Positions 31,993 through 38,637 of a stretch of DNA of 41,823 nt are shown here, one piece after another. Position 1 is the first letter of the stretch. Every line of letters starts with the position of its first letter. The notes under the pieces are model-generated. The model searched no databases and had not been told where the DNA came from. It saw nothing but the letters and a program-made list of their open reading frames with translations. Position numbers and translations under genes: made by a program. The stretch is taken from positions 1 to 41,823 of IMG/VR virus record IMGVR_UViG_3300046007_008906; one strand, 5' to 3'. Source of the DNA: a virus.

Positions 31993-32295
31993 ATGGTGAA
32001 CCTAGATAACCCAATGAATTACAGTGAAGCCGAAATGGGCAGCGCTGCGACCGCTCACGTGAACCTCGGGCTTACGTTCACGCTGGACGTAAGCGGCATG
32101 ACCCGTGAGGAAATGGCCGAAGCTATGAGTAGCAAGGCTTACGAAATTAATCAGGTGATTACCGTGGCAGCGCAGGCCGCAGCCCCGGAGGTCAACCCCT
32201 ACGCCACCACCCCGAAGCTCGCACACGCTACGGTCTTCGACGGCGACGGACGCCTGATCCGCATGATGGACGTAACCACGGGAGCGGACCTATGA
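31993..32295 (+). CDS. Hypothetical protein, 100 aa
   Basis: An acidic protein with a beta N-terminal half (LGLTFTLDVSGM), a helical middle (TREEMAEAMSSKAYEINQVI) and a beta C-terminus (LAHATVFDGDGRLIRMMDV). GACGAAAGGAAA ribosome site. It is coupled to the next gene by an ATGA overlap. No family recognised. Confidence 0.65.
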   Translation: MVNLDNPMNYSEAEMGSAATAHVNLGLTFTLDVSGMTREEMAEAMSSKAYEINQVITVAAQAAAPEVNPYATTPKLAHATVFDGDGRLIRMMDVTTGADL

Positions 32296-32561
32296 GCACG
32301 TTTGAATACCCGGACTGGAGCGACCACCAAAGGTGCCTCTACGACTACGATGCGGAAATTCTGGAACTCAGAATTATCAAGGCGGGCGGGGTTTTAAGCA
32401 CAAGCCTGCCTAGCCCGCTGACCCGTGCCGCAATCGAACCCGTGCTGCTCGCACTAGCAGAGCTTCCCGCATACGAGGGGCAGAAAATTATCTGCCACGA
32501 CCACAGGTTCAACCCCGTGATTATGCGCGACGGCAGGATTCTCCCTGCCGGTGATGAGTAA
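32292..32561 (+). CDS. Hypothetical protein, 89 aa
   Basis: Starts in an ATGA overlap. MSTFEYPDWSDHQRCLYDYD then alternating strands and one helix (LTRAAIEPVLLALAEL) and a C-terminal HDHRFNPVIMRDGRIL strand pair. The MRDGRI hairpin near the end resembles small DUF-type phage proteins, but no family is claimed. Confidence 0.65.
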   Translation: MSTFEYPDWSDHQRCLYDYDAEILELRIIKAGGVLSTSLPSPLTRAAIEPVLLALAELPAYEGQKIICHDHRFNPVIMRDGRILPAGDE

Positions 32562-32646
32562 CACTAATGCGGTATTGTTTGTGGCTTTAATTATCCCGTG
32601 GATACCGCTCGTCATAGACCACTTTTTCGACAACGATAATTACTGA
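32554..32646 (+). CDS. Membrane microprotein, 30 aa
   Basis: ATG 32554 overlaps the end of the preceding gene by 8 nt; the frame stops with TGA at 32646. The product MSNTNAVLFVALIIPWIPLV plus IDHFFDNDNY is one transmembrane helix with an acidic tail. Without it there would be a gap in an otherwise tightly packed operon. Possibly a membrane effector or regulator. Confidence 0.5.
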   Translation: MSNTNAVLFVALIIPWIPLVIDHFFDNDNY

Positions 32647-32656
32647 AAGGAATGAA

Positions 32657-32971
32657 ATGCCAAAATCAGTCAGGCACACGAACACGCCAAACCTCGTCCG
32701 CATCATGCAGGCCGGGCGAGTAGAGGAATTCAACCGCACCGTAGGTGAAGACTACGAGAACACGCTTGACCCACAGGGCGAGCACGTGGTTTCGTTTGCG
32801 ATGGTGCATGAGCACAAGGGTGGGCAGAGCGTGGACCCCCACATGAGGGTAGCCCTGCTCACAAAAATGGAAGGGACCGACGACCCAAGCGAAGTCCTCG
32901 TGGATATGAGCATGGCCGACTACGATTCCTTCACTGTAAGTGAACTAACCGTGACAAAGGATGGTGACTGA
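32657..32971 (+). CDS. Acidic hypothetical protein, 104 aa
   Basis: MPKSVRHTNTPNLVRIMQAG, then an acidic, mixed helix/strand body with LDPQGEHVVSFAMVHEH and DSFTVSELTVTKDGD at the end. AAAGGA ribosome site. No family recognised. Part of the third rightward transcript. Confidence 0.65.
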   Translation: MPKSVRHTNTPNLVRIMQAGRVEEFNRTVGEDYENTLDPQGEHVVSFAMVHEHKGGQSVDPHMRVALLTKMEGTDDPSEVLVDMSMADYDSFTVSELTVTKDGD

Positions 32972-32973
32972 AA

Positions 32974-33390
32974 TTGTTCGCAGAAATCCGCAGCTTGATT
33001 GACAAGCTGGAAACCCTAACCGATGCCCTGAGTGCGCTGCCCGTACTCACGGCTCTGGACGATCTGGTGGACGACCGTGTTCGTACCGTAATTGCGGAGG
33101 ATCTGGATGTGTCCGACGCCGTAGGCGACGAGCTACAGGACCGGGATATTCCCGACAGGGACGAGGTGAACTCCACCATCGAAGAAAGGGTGGACGAAAT
33201 TATCACGGGCTGGGACAGCCCGGTTGACGGGAAGGTGGAATCCGCCATCGAAGATGCCAAGCCTGACCTGTCCGAAGAGGCGATCACGGAACTGACCGAG
33301 CGCCTAGCAAGCGACGAGGAATTTCGTGCAAGGTTCAACCGGCGGCTACAGGGCCTGACCGATGACGTAGCCGAAGAGGTAGCTAGCTAA
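32974..33390 (+). CDS. Very acidic coiled-coil protein, 138 aa
   Basis: Starts with TTG 32974 right after the upstream stop; no closer ATG or GTG is in frame, and AAAGGA lies 13 nt before. About a third of the residues are Asp or Glu, arranged in helices (DDLVDDRVRTVIAEDLDVSD, EERVDEIITGW). This resembles the character of phage DNA-mimic or anti-host proteins, but also generic phage coiled-coil proteins. The stop overlaps the next ATG as TAATG. Confidence 0.65.
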   Translation: MFAEIRSLIDKLETLTDALSALPVLTALDDLVDDRVRTVIAEDLDVSDAVGDELQDRDIPDRDEVNSTIEERVDEIITGWDSPVDGKVESAIEDAKPDLSEEAITELTERLASDEEFRARFNRRLQGLTDDVAEEVAS

Positions 33391-33722
33391 TGCTAGCCTA
33401 CGTAATCCCGACGGACGCCTCCCCCCAGCTTCAGGCTGTGGGGGAGGACTTGTCCTCCCTGCAAGCAGAGGTAGGCGGATACCTGCAAGCAATTGCGATC
33501 CCAGACGAGCGTTCACCCATAGAGCTAGTCGCCCTGATGAACGAGGAAGGGAAGGTCTATGACCTGCCGCCGAATCCTACCGCTACGCGGCTCATCTACC
33601 CGCTGCTCATCCCGGGCGATTACATCGCCGGGACCATGCTCATCGTCGGGGCTGACGATGAAGGAAACTTCATTAGCCTCCCCGAAGATTTCCACCCCGT
33701 AGAATTTTTCTACCCGCTCTAG
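33390..33722 (+). CDS. DUF3846-family protein
   Basis: A 110-residue protein with the DUF3846 pattern: QAEVGGYLQAIAI, IELVALMNEEGKVYDLPPNP, then GDYIAGTMLIVGADDEGNFISL. The family is frequent in phage accessory regions and its function is unknown. The start overlaps the preceding stop as TAATG. Confidence 0.85.
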   Translation: MLAYVIPTDASPQLQAVGEDLSSLQAEVGGYLQAIAIPDERSPIELVALMNEEGKVYDLPPNPTATRLIYPLLIPGDYIAGTMLIVGADDEGNFISLPEDFHPVEFFYPL

Positions 33723-33731
33723 GAGGCACAC

Positions 33732-33926
33732 ATGACGCAAAGTAATATCACGCTCACGTTCACGAGGGAAGAATTTTTCCTGCTGACCGAATCCCTACGG
33801 GCAGCCTACGCCGCCCTAGCTGCACACCCGCAAGCTACGAGCGAGCACAAGGAGCTAGCCGACGATATCGTGAGGCTAGCCGAGCGCATGCTGGACAAGG
33901 CGCGAACCGAACACAAGGACTGGTAA
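33732..33926 (+). CDS. Small helical protein, 64 aa
   Basis: MTQSNITLTFTREEFFLLTE then two helices ending in LAERMLDKARTEHKDW. Strong TAGGAGG ribosome site. The stop overlaps the next ATG as TAATG. No family recognised. Confidence 0.65.
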   Translation: MTQSNITLTFTREEFFLLTESLRAAYAALAAHPQATSEHKELADDIVRLAERMLDKARTEHKDW

Positions 33927-34075
33927 TGCTGAAATTTGTTTACACCGCAATACTCTTTGCGGTTTGGTACGTAGCCAGCGCTATCGGAATCGCTATTATG
34001 GTTTACCTCGCCATCAAAATGCTAGGCATTGTTGGAGAGGAAATCACATGGATCCTAGACCAATTGAATCTATAG
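33926..34075 (+). CDS. Membrane microprotein, 49 aa
   Basis: Begins in a TAATG overlap and reads MLKFVYTAILFAVWYVASAI, then GIAIMVYLAIKMLGIVGEEI and WILDQLNL. It contains one long or two short transmembrane helices. The 28-nt overlap with the next gene is modest and typical of this operon. Second membrane microprotein of the rightward early block. Confidence 0.6.
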   Translation: MLKFVYTAILFAVWYVASAIGIAIMVYLAIKMLGIVGEEITWILDQLNL

Positions 34076-34215
34076 CCGCCCGCATAGCGGACGACCTACG
34101 AACACGAGCCGACGCTCTGCCGACAGGGGACGCTGACCGCCTTGCCCTGCTCATAGAGAGGCTACCCCTACTCCCACCCCGCAAGACGCCTTACAGGCCG
34201 CGTAAGCGCCTCTAA
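34048..34215 (+). CDS. Small basic hypothetical protein, 55 aa
   Basis: Start ATG 34048 has GGAGAGGAAATC before it. MDPRPIESIAARIADDLRTR, then a C-terminus of LLPPRKTPYRPRKRL. Last gene of the rightward block; its stop overlaps by 3 nt the stop of the opposing HNH gene, so the two blocks converge with no terminator between them. Confidence 0.6.
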   Translation: MDPRPIESIAARIADDLRTRADALPTGDADRLALLIERLPLLPPRKTPYRPRKRL

Positions 34216-34538
34216 GCGCCCTTGTGGCAGCGGGGGCACCGCCACTCCACCGGACCCTTCCGATGGTCAGGGTGGTGCACCTGTGCCAGCGTGCGCCCGT
34301 CCTTACCCCGGCCTACCTTCGCGCCGCAGTGGGGGCAGGTTGAAGGATTTTTCACAACGCCCTTCCGCCGCTGAAGCTCAACCCTCTTCCGGGCCAAACG
34401 CTTCAACGGATTTTTCTCCCGATATTTTTTCTGGTGATCGCGTTCCCGGCCCCGGTTCGCGGACGCCCACGCCCTGCGCGTGGCACGTATGCGCGTACGG
34501 TTACGGGCGCGGTACGCGCGCGCGTAAGATTTCTTCAT
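34212..34538 (-). CDS. HNH endonuclease-like protein, 108 aa
   Basis: An N-terminal half of Arg/Ala-rich helices (YARAYRARNRTRIRATRRAW) is followed by a zinc-ribbon HNH module: C68-x2-C71, VHHPDH (H88, H89), then C101-x2-C104-H105. Free-standing HNH proteins in phages often act as homing nucleases. ATG 34538 is used because the frame further upstream is repeat DNA shared with 28453-29010; its ribosome site is weak. It ends the leftward early block. Confidence 0.7.
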   Translation of the reverse strand: MKKSYARAYRARNRTRIRATRRAWASANRGRERDHQKKYREKNPLKRLARKRVELQRRKGVVKNPSTCPHCGAKVGRGKDGRTLAQVHHPDHRKGPVEWRCPRCHKGA

Positions 34539-34541
34539 AAG

Positions 34542-34588
34542 GTGAGCAGCAAGCCGTGAGCAGCAAGCCGTGGGTTTCTTCTTATCCC
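34542..34588. repeat. Direct repeats shared with the origin-like region
   Basis: GTGAGCAGCAAGCC occurs twice in tandem (34542-34555, 34556-34569) and once at 28816-28829. Immediately after comes TGGGTTTCTTCTTATCCC (34571-34588), identical over 18 bases to 28701-28718. The repeats lie between the HNH gene start and the end of the gene before it. Confidence 0.75.
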
Positions 34589-34788
34589 CTACCGACACGC
34601 CGCCGAGCGCGCGTAGCGATGCGCTGCACAGCAGACGGGGGGGTGACGCCCAGACCATTAGCAATTTTCACTTCAATAGGCATAGCGAACGAAGACCTTT
34701 TCGCCCTGTCCATATACCTGTGACGCAGAGGATGGTCTAAATCCTCCACGGAATAACTATCAATTTCAGCCTGCGTCGGCTTCTTCAT
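34582..34788 (-). CDS. Hypothetical protein, 68 aa
   Basis: MKKPTQAEIDSYSVEDLDHP, then helices with RAKRSSFAMPIEVKIANGLGV and TPPSAVQRIATRARRRVGRG. Start ATG 34788 follows GGGAGCGCGGAAG and overlaps the end of the upstream gene by 23 nt. The second half looks like a small DNA-binding helix bundle. Last residues are encoded inside the shared repeat. Confidence 0.65.
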   Translation of the reverse strand: MKKPTQAEIDSYSVEDLDHPLRHRYMDRAKRSSFAMPIEVKIANGLGVTPPSAVQRIATRARRRVGRG

Positions 34789-35287
34789 CTTCCGCGCTCC
34801 CTTCCACATCCACCTGAAAACCCTTACGCTTCAGGGCCTTCAGAATTTCCTCCGGCTTACGGACCTCCGTAATGCTAGTCGGACGCCCACTTAGCTCTAA
34901 GAGTTTCGTGGTGCTGATCCCAACGACAGTAGCAAGGTTTCTTGCCGTCGCCGCAGCATCTTTTACGTCGCCCCGCCTGATCCTCTCGTGCTCTTCCGCA
35001 ACGGCATCCAGAGCCGCGCTTGTTGCAGCCGCAATTATCTCCCGCTGGGACGCGATAATATCTTTCTCCAGCTTCGCCGCGTTCTCCGTCGCGTGCCATT
35101 GATACCTCTTCGGAAATTTATCTCGCCACTCACGAAGCTGATCCGGGGAAACCTTAATCCCGGCGGCCTTCATTTCCCTCACCGTGCGCGCAAGAGCGCC
35201 ACCATTAAGCGCGAGCGCAAGCAAGCACTTGTCCACCTCATCGGAAGGCAGGGCGAGCTTGTGTTTTTCTATAGGTTCAAGTTCCAC
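34766..35287 (-). CDS. Helix-turn-helix DNA-binding protein; small-terminase candidate
   Basis: About 173 residues. The N-terminal part (KCLLALALNGGALARTVREM, then IKVSPDQLREWRDKFPKRYQ) is a helix-turn-helix that reads like terminase small-subunit or transposase-type N-terminal domains. The C-terminal half is a long helical oligomerisation-type region (AAATARNLATVVGISTTKLLEL) and a basic KALKRKGF end. Small terminases recognise pac/cos DNA, and none is seen next to terL, so this is the best candidate. I start at GTG 35287, overlapping the upstream stop by 11 nt; the ribosome site is poor and the GTG at 35350 is an alternative. Confidence 0.5.
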   Translation of the reverse strand: MELEPIEKHKLALPSDEVDKCLLALALNGGALARTVREMKAAGIKVSPDQLREWRDKFPKRYQWHATENAAKLEKDIIASQREIIAAATSAALDAVAEEHERIRRGDVKDAAATARNLATVVGISTTKLLELSGRPTSITEVRKPEEILKALKRKGFQVDVEGSAEDEEADAG

Positions 35288-35501
35288 GATAAAAGGCGCT
35301 AAACGTAGCAGCAAAGATCCCGTCCCGAGTCTCCGCGTCCACCCACTCACGCTCCCCCGTGGTGAAACCAGTAATTAACGCGCCGTTAACCCGGTCCCCA
35401 ACGTAAAGGATGTTAGGGCTACGGCGGTAGTCTGAAAAAGGGCGCACTACGCCACCCCCTAAACTAGCAGTTCTGTCGGACGGAACGGTTTTTTTATTCA
35501 T
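35277..35501 (-). CDS. Hypothetical protein, 74 aa
   Basis: MNKKTVPSDRTASLGGGVVR then DYRRSPNILYVGDRVNGALI and GFTTGEREWVDAET, a small beta-rich fold with a possible SH3-like barrel. Start ATG 35501 (CCCGGAGCTTT before it) overlaps the previous stop by 8 nt. No family recognised. Confidence 0.65.
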   Translation of the reverse strand: MNKKTVPSDRTASLGGGVVRPFSDYRRSPNILYVGDRVNGALITGFTTGEREWVDAETRDGIFAATFSAFYRGT

Positions 35502-35916
35502 AAAGCTCCGGGTAAAGCTCCCACAGCATCGCAGACCCATCCCTAACCAAAGCCTGATCCACGTTCTCCACGAGAACGCGCTTCTGGTTTTTGTTTAACA
35601 GTTCGTAAATCCTGCGCTCCTGCAAGCCACACACCTCGCAAAACTCACGCAGGCTTTCATAATGGTGAAGGCGACCCTGCACCCACTCACGGAAAGGCTG
35701 CGCAGGAACGAAATTAATCTCTGGTTCAAGTTCACCGTCCTTAATCGCCTTCGCAATCTCGCGCTTCTTACGGTCTTCCTCGCGCTGACAGTCTTTGCAG
35801 CGAGCCGCAAGCTGATCCTTCCTGTCCGCCCGCCGCCGCTTATAGAAAAATTTCGCTGAACGTCGTTTGCCGCATGCCCGGCAAACCTTCGTCTTGGCCG
35901 GGGCTTCACATGGCAA
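35494..35916 (-). CDS. Zinc-ribbon plus helix-turn-helix protein, 140 aa
   Basis: An N-terminal zinc ribbon (C12-x2-C15 ... C40-x2-C43 in KVCRACGKRRSAKFF and RCKDCQREEDRKKR) is followed by a C-terminal region with REWVQGRLHHYESLREFCEV and GLQERRIYELLNKNQ, a probable helix-turn-helix. It may be a transcription regulator. The start is the TTG at 35916, the only start codon upstream of the Cys motif, so it is less certain. Confidence 0.65.
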   Translation of the reverse strand: MPCEAPAKTKVCRACGKRRSAKFFYKRRRADRKDQLAARCKDCQREEDRKKREIAKAIKDGELEPEINFVPAQPFREWVQGRLHHYESLREFCEVCGLQERRIYELLNKNQKRVLVENVDQALVRDGSAMLWELYPELYE

Positions 35917-36112
35917 GGCTCGTCTGCCCCCTCTTCCCGCGCGAAGCTACCTCCACGCAGGTCTTATGCGCATAGCGGTACAGCGGCTTGCGCAGCCGCA
36001 AGGCATTTGTCCCCCCGCCCTTACGATTAATTTCCCAACCCTGCACGTAGGCGTACGTGCCTAGCGCATCAGCATCCACTGGCTCATCGCACATTTCACA
36101 CGGCACCATCAT
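35906..36112 (-). CDS. Small zinc-finger-like protein, 68 aa
   Basis: MMVPCEMCDEPVDADALGTY, then an Arg-rich middle and YRYAHKTCVEVA. CxxC plus H-x2-C is a complete four-ligand set. It overlaps both neighbours. The alternative start is the second ATG. A nucleic-acid-binding role is likely, function unknown. Confidence 0.65.
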   Translation of the reverse strand: MMVPCEMCDEPVDADALGTYAYVQGWEINRKGGGTNALRLRKPLYRYAHKTCVEVASRGKRGQTSLAM

Positions 36113-36566
36113 TTTTTTTCTCGTTCTCCTTTGATTTATCAATCCTTGCGTACGCCTTCAGGATTGCCGCCACACTGCCCTGCGCTGGGTCCAGCAGCAA
36201 GATATCTCGCGGGCCTAGACCTCGCCTGCGGTACTCCAGCAGGCGAGCGTCCCTGTCCTCCATAGACTCCCCATGCGGGCCTCCCGTGAGGGCCGCCCAA
36301 TGGTGAGCGTCAACCTCGCGCTCCAAACTCTCCACAAGCACCCTGAAACGCCACGTGAAGTGATCCGCAAGGGAGTCACCCCCCGGCTCAAAGAGCATGC
36401 CCCGACTGTCGCGCGGGCCTGCATCGTCCGAGTCCGCAGAAGGCGACCTGCGCTCATAATTACTCGCAGGAGCTTCAGCGATAATTTGCGCCCTCCTTAA
36501 CGCCGCATCCAGCCGATGCCCAAGCGTAAGGTTCGCGCGGCGCTGCCGCTCTTCCAAGCGAAGCAA
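36096..36566 (-). CDS. Hypothetical protein, 156 aa (start uncertain)
   Basis: A charged helical protein (Arg/Asp/Glu-rich) with WRFRVLVESLEREVDAHHWA and an ILLLDPAQGSVAAILKAYAR segment. The first conventional start is TTG 36566, with no ribosome site. The frame stays open upstream to near 36604, where GGAGAAGACG precedes a CTG; a CTG start would add LNLLSKQNRTAQF. No family recognised. Confidence 0.6.
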   Translation of the reverse strand: MLRLEERQRRANLTLGHRLDAALRRAQIIAEAPASNYERRSPSADSDDAGPRDSRGMLFEPGGDSLADHFTWRFRVLVESLEREVDAHHWAALTGGPHGESMEDRDARLLEYRRRGLGPRDILLLDPAQGSVAAILKAYARIDKSKENEKKNDGAV

Positions 36567-36588
36567 AAATTGCGCGGTTCGGTTCTGT

Positions 36589-36891
36589 TTACTCAGCAGA
36601 TTCAGCGTCTTCTCCTAGCCACTCGTGGAACATTTCCGTAATGCGGTCGTCCATAAGAATCGAAAGACGGGCCAATCTTTCACCCAAAACCTCCGGCTCA
36701 TCAACCATCGGGATCAACACGCGCAACGACTGGGACACCAGCACCAGAAGGAACATCGCCTTCGCAGCGCACATCAAATCCCAGTTATCAATTTCTTCAA
36801 TCTCCTTACGGAGCCATTCGACCGCCTTGTTTGGCTCCTGCCGAACAAAATTTTCGAACTCCTCCGGCGTGTATTGCTGGAACAAAGTCAC
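36589..36891 (-). CDS. Hypothetical protein, 100 aa
   Basis: An acidic, all-helical protein (TPEEFENFVRQEPNKAVEWL, then a long hydrophobic helix LMCAAKAMFLLVLVSQSLRVL). Start ATG overlaps the SSB stop as ATGA. No family recognised; it is encoded right after SSB, so it may be part of replication. Confidence 0.7.
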   Translation of the reverse strand: MTLFQQYTPEEFENFVRQEPNKAVEWLRKEIEEIDNWDLMCAAKAMFLLVLVSQSLRVLIPMVDEPEVLGERLARLSILMDDRITEMFHEWLGEDAESAE

Positions 36892-37232
36892 CAGTCCACC
36901 TCTGCATCTGCCTTCGGCTTCTTAATGGTCTTGGCGACCGTGTTAGCGACAAGCACGACCTTTGAACGGTTCTCGCCCGACTGCTGATCCTGCCAGCGCT
37001 CCTGCTTAATGCGGCCCGTGACCGTGACTGTTTCACCTTTAGTGAGGCCAGCGCCAATCTCGCGCTCCCACACGACCACATCGAAGAAGCTGGGATCATC
37101 TACCCACTCCCCGGTCATTTTGTCCTTCTTGCGCGCATTCACGGCCACACTTACGCGCACAGGCCCATTACCGCTCTGCTCTGGATCACGGGTGAGGTTT
37201 CCCGTCACCGTGAAATAATTGTCAAATCCCAT
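36888..37232 (-). CDS. ssb: Single-stranded DNA-binding protein
   Basis: A 114-residue OB-fold protein: FTVTGNLTRDPE, VSVAVNARKK, SFFDVVVWEREIGAGLTKGETVTVTGRI match bacterial and phage SSB. The short C-terminus ends EVDW rather than the canonical acidic DDDIPF, which may change which partners it recruits. ATG 37232 has AAGGAGG before it; an upstream extension to 37325 is not needed. It coats single-stranded DNA during phage replication and recombination. Confidence 0.9.
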   Translation of the reverse strand: MGFDNYFTVTGNLTRDPEQSGNGPVRVSVAVNARKKDKMTGEWVDDPSFFDVVVWEREIGAGLTKGETVTVTGRIKQERWQDQQSGENRSKVVLVANTVAKTIKKPKADAEVDW

Positions 37233-37264
37233 CCGTACTGCCTCCTTGCTTTTCTCTGGTTGCC

Positions 37265-37984
37265 TTACTGGTCCTGACCGGGCGACCAGCTTTCCGACAC
37301 CCGGCCATCTTTTAGAGTTACCCATTGTCTTTCAGGTCTAGGCCCAAGCCTAAATTTCTCCCACGTTAGGGTTTTGCGTTGATACTGGTCGTTGAGATCG
37401 CCGTACATTCGGATCACGATTTCCGGCACAGCCGTCATGGCTCCGGACCCGCGAAACTCCCCCGCACGATTCAAGTGGTGGAGCACTACCACGCCCACAT
37501 CACAGTCCCGCGCGAGCCGCTGGACACTGCCCAGCAAAGCCGTGACCTCATCAGAATTATTTTCGTCAATGCCGGGGGCCAGCGTGCGAAGCGAGTCCAG
37601 CACAACCAATCGAACGCTCGCTGGGATCGCAGCATCTGCGATCTGTTCATAATCGTTAATGATGGAGAAGCCGCCGGACACATCCGCGATGCGCGTATTG
37701 TGAAACAATTTCAGCGCGTGGACCCTTCGGTGAATCTCATGCTCGCCGTTCTCCGCGTCGAAGATCACGACCGCACCGGGGCTGCACTTAAAGCCCGCTA
37801 CGGGCATGCCTCCACCAGCCACGCCAGTAGCCAGCCCGGCCATCAGGAAGCTCTTCCCCTGCCCCGGTGCCCCTACCAGCAGCGTTACCGCCCCACGGGC
37901 GGCTACGCCCTCCACAACCCAGTCAACCTTCGGCGGGTCCACATCCCGCAAATCGGTGGTATTAAGCCAATTGACACGCCCCAT
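37265..37984 (-). CDS. RepA-like hexameric helicase / AAA_25 ATPase
   Basis: A 239-residue RecA-fold ATPase: Walker A GAPGQGKS (38-45), catalytic E in FDAENG (about 76-79), Walker B RLVVLDSL (D130), and VVVLHHLNRAGEFRGSGAM, where HH and RGSGA match RepA/AAA_25 motifs. Such proteins act as replicative helicases or annealing-linked ATPases (Sak4-like is another possibility). ATG 37984 follows GACGAAAGGGTG. It is the only replication motor seen, as no DNA polymerase or primase is recognised. Confidence 0.8.
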   Translation of the reverse strand: MGRVNWLNTTDLRDVDPPKVDWVVEGVAARGAVTLLVGAPGQGKSFLMAGLATGVAGGGMPVAGFKCSPGAVVIFDAENGEHEIHRRVHALKLFHNTRIADVSGGFSIINDYEQIADAAIPASVRLVVLDSLRTLAPGIDENNSDEVTALLGSVQRLARDCDVGVVVLHHLNRAGEFRGSGAMTAVPEIVIRMYGDLNDQYQRKTLTWEKFRLGPRPERQWVTLKDGRVSESWSPGQDQ

Positions 37985-37997
37985 TCACACCCTTTCG

Positions 37998-38372
37998 TCA
38001 CGCTATTTGATATTCAGTTCTCAGGAAAGAAAGCTCCGACTGAAGCGCCGAAACCACAGCAGTCTTCACCCGGATAAATTTGTCCAAAGCTTCCACCTCA
38101 GCCTCCGAGATCAACAAAAAATCCCGAAGCTCAGAATCAATGCGGTCATGGCAAATCGCCTTCCGCATTTCTTCACCCGGCAAGCGCTCGCCAGCCGTGC
38201 GGTACTCCGACTGCAAAGAAATAAGCTGCTCCGTCATGGCGCGCTCGTAGTTAACCTGCGACTGGGCGAGCTTCCTCCTTGCCTTCCCGTAGCTATCAGC
38301 CGCATCCGAAAGCTCGCGCATTTCCTCCGCAAGCTCGCGCAACAGGGCTGCTGGACTTCTCTCAGGATCCAT
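37998..38372 (-). CDS. Coiled-coil hypothetical protein, 124 aa
   Basis: A helical protein of Ala/Glu/Arg/Leu-rich heptads (LLRELAEEMRELSDAADSYG ... LRDFLLISEAEVEALDKFI). It overlaps the gene before it by 11 nt and precedes the RepA-like gene. No family recognised. Confidence 0.65.
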   Translation of the reverse strand: MDPERSPAALLRELAEEMRELSDAADSYGKARRKLAQSQVNYERAMTEQLISLQSEYRTAGERLPGEEMRKAICHDRIDSELRDFLLISEAEVEALDKFIRVKTAVVSALQSELSFLRTEYQIA

Positions 38373-38637
38373 CGCGCAAATCCTCCAACTCGTGATCTAT
38401 AAAAAATTCGGCGGTCATATCGCCGTTGCCGCCAGCCCAACGATAATGATATTCCTCGTCGGAATTGTTGACCACAAAAATGTAACGCTCGTCGCCGGGC
38501 CTCTCACGCCGCGACAGCTTCACCCCAAGCCTGCCCTCTCCACCCCTGCGCGCGAAAACATCATCAGGCACAGAGGCCCACTGCCGCAAGTCAAATTCCG
38601 AACCGTCAAACGGACCAAGATGCAGCACGGCAATCAC
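38362..38637 (-). CDS. Hypothetical protein, 91 aa
   Basis: Starts with a GTG overlapping the nuclease stop as GTGA. MIAVLHLGPFDGSEFDLRQW, then a beta body with RYIFVVNNSDEEYHYRWAGG and an acidic end. Small proteins with an LHLGPFDGxE start are frequent in phages; the role is unknown. Confidence 0.7.
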   Translation of the reverse strand: MIAVLHLGPFDGSEFDLRQWASVPDDVFARRGGEGRLGVKLSRRERPGDERYIFVVNNSDEEYHYRWAGGNGDMTAEFFIDHELEDLRDGS

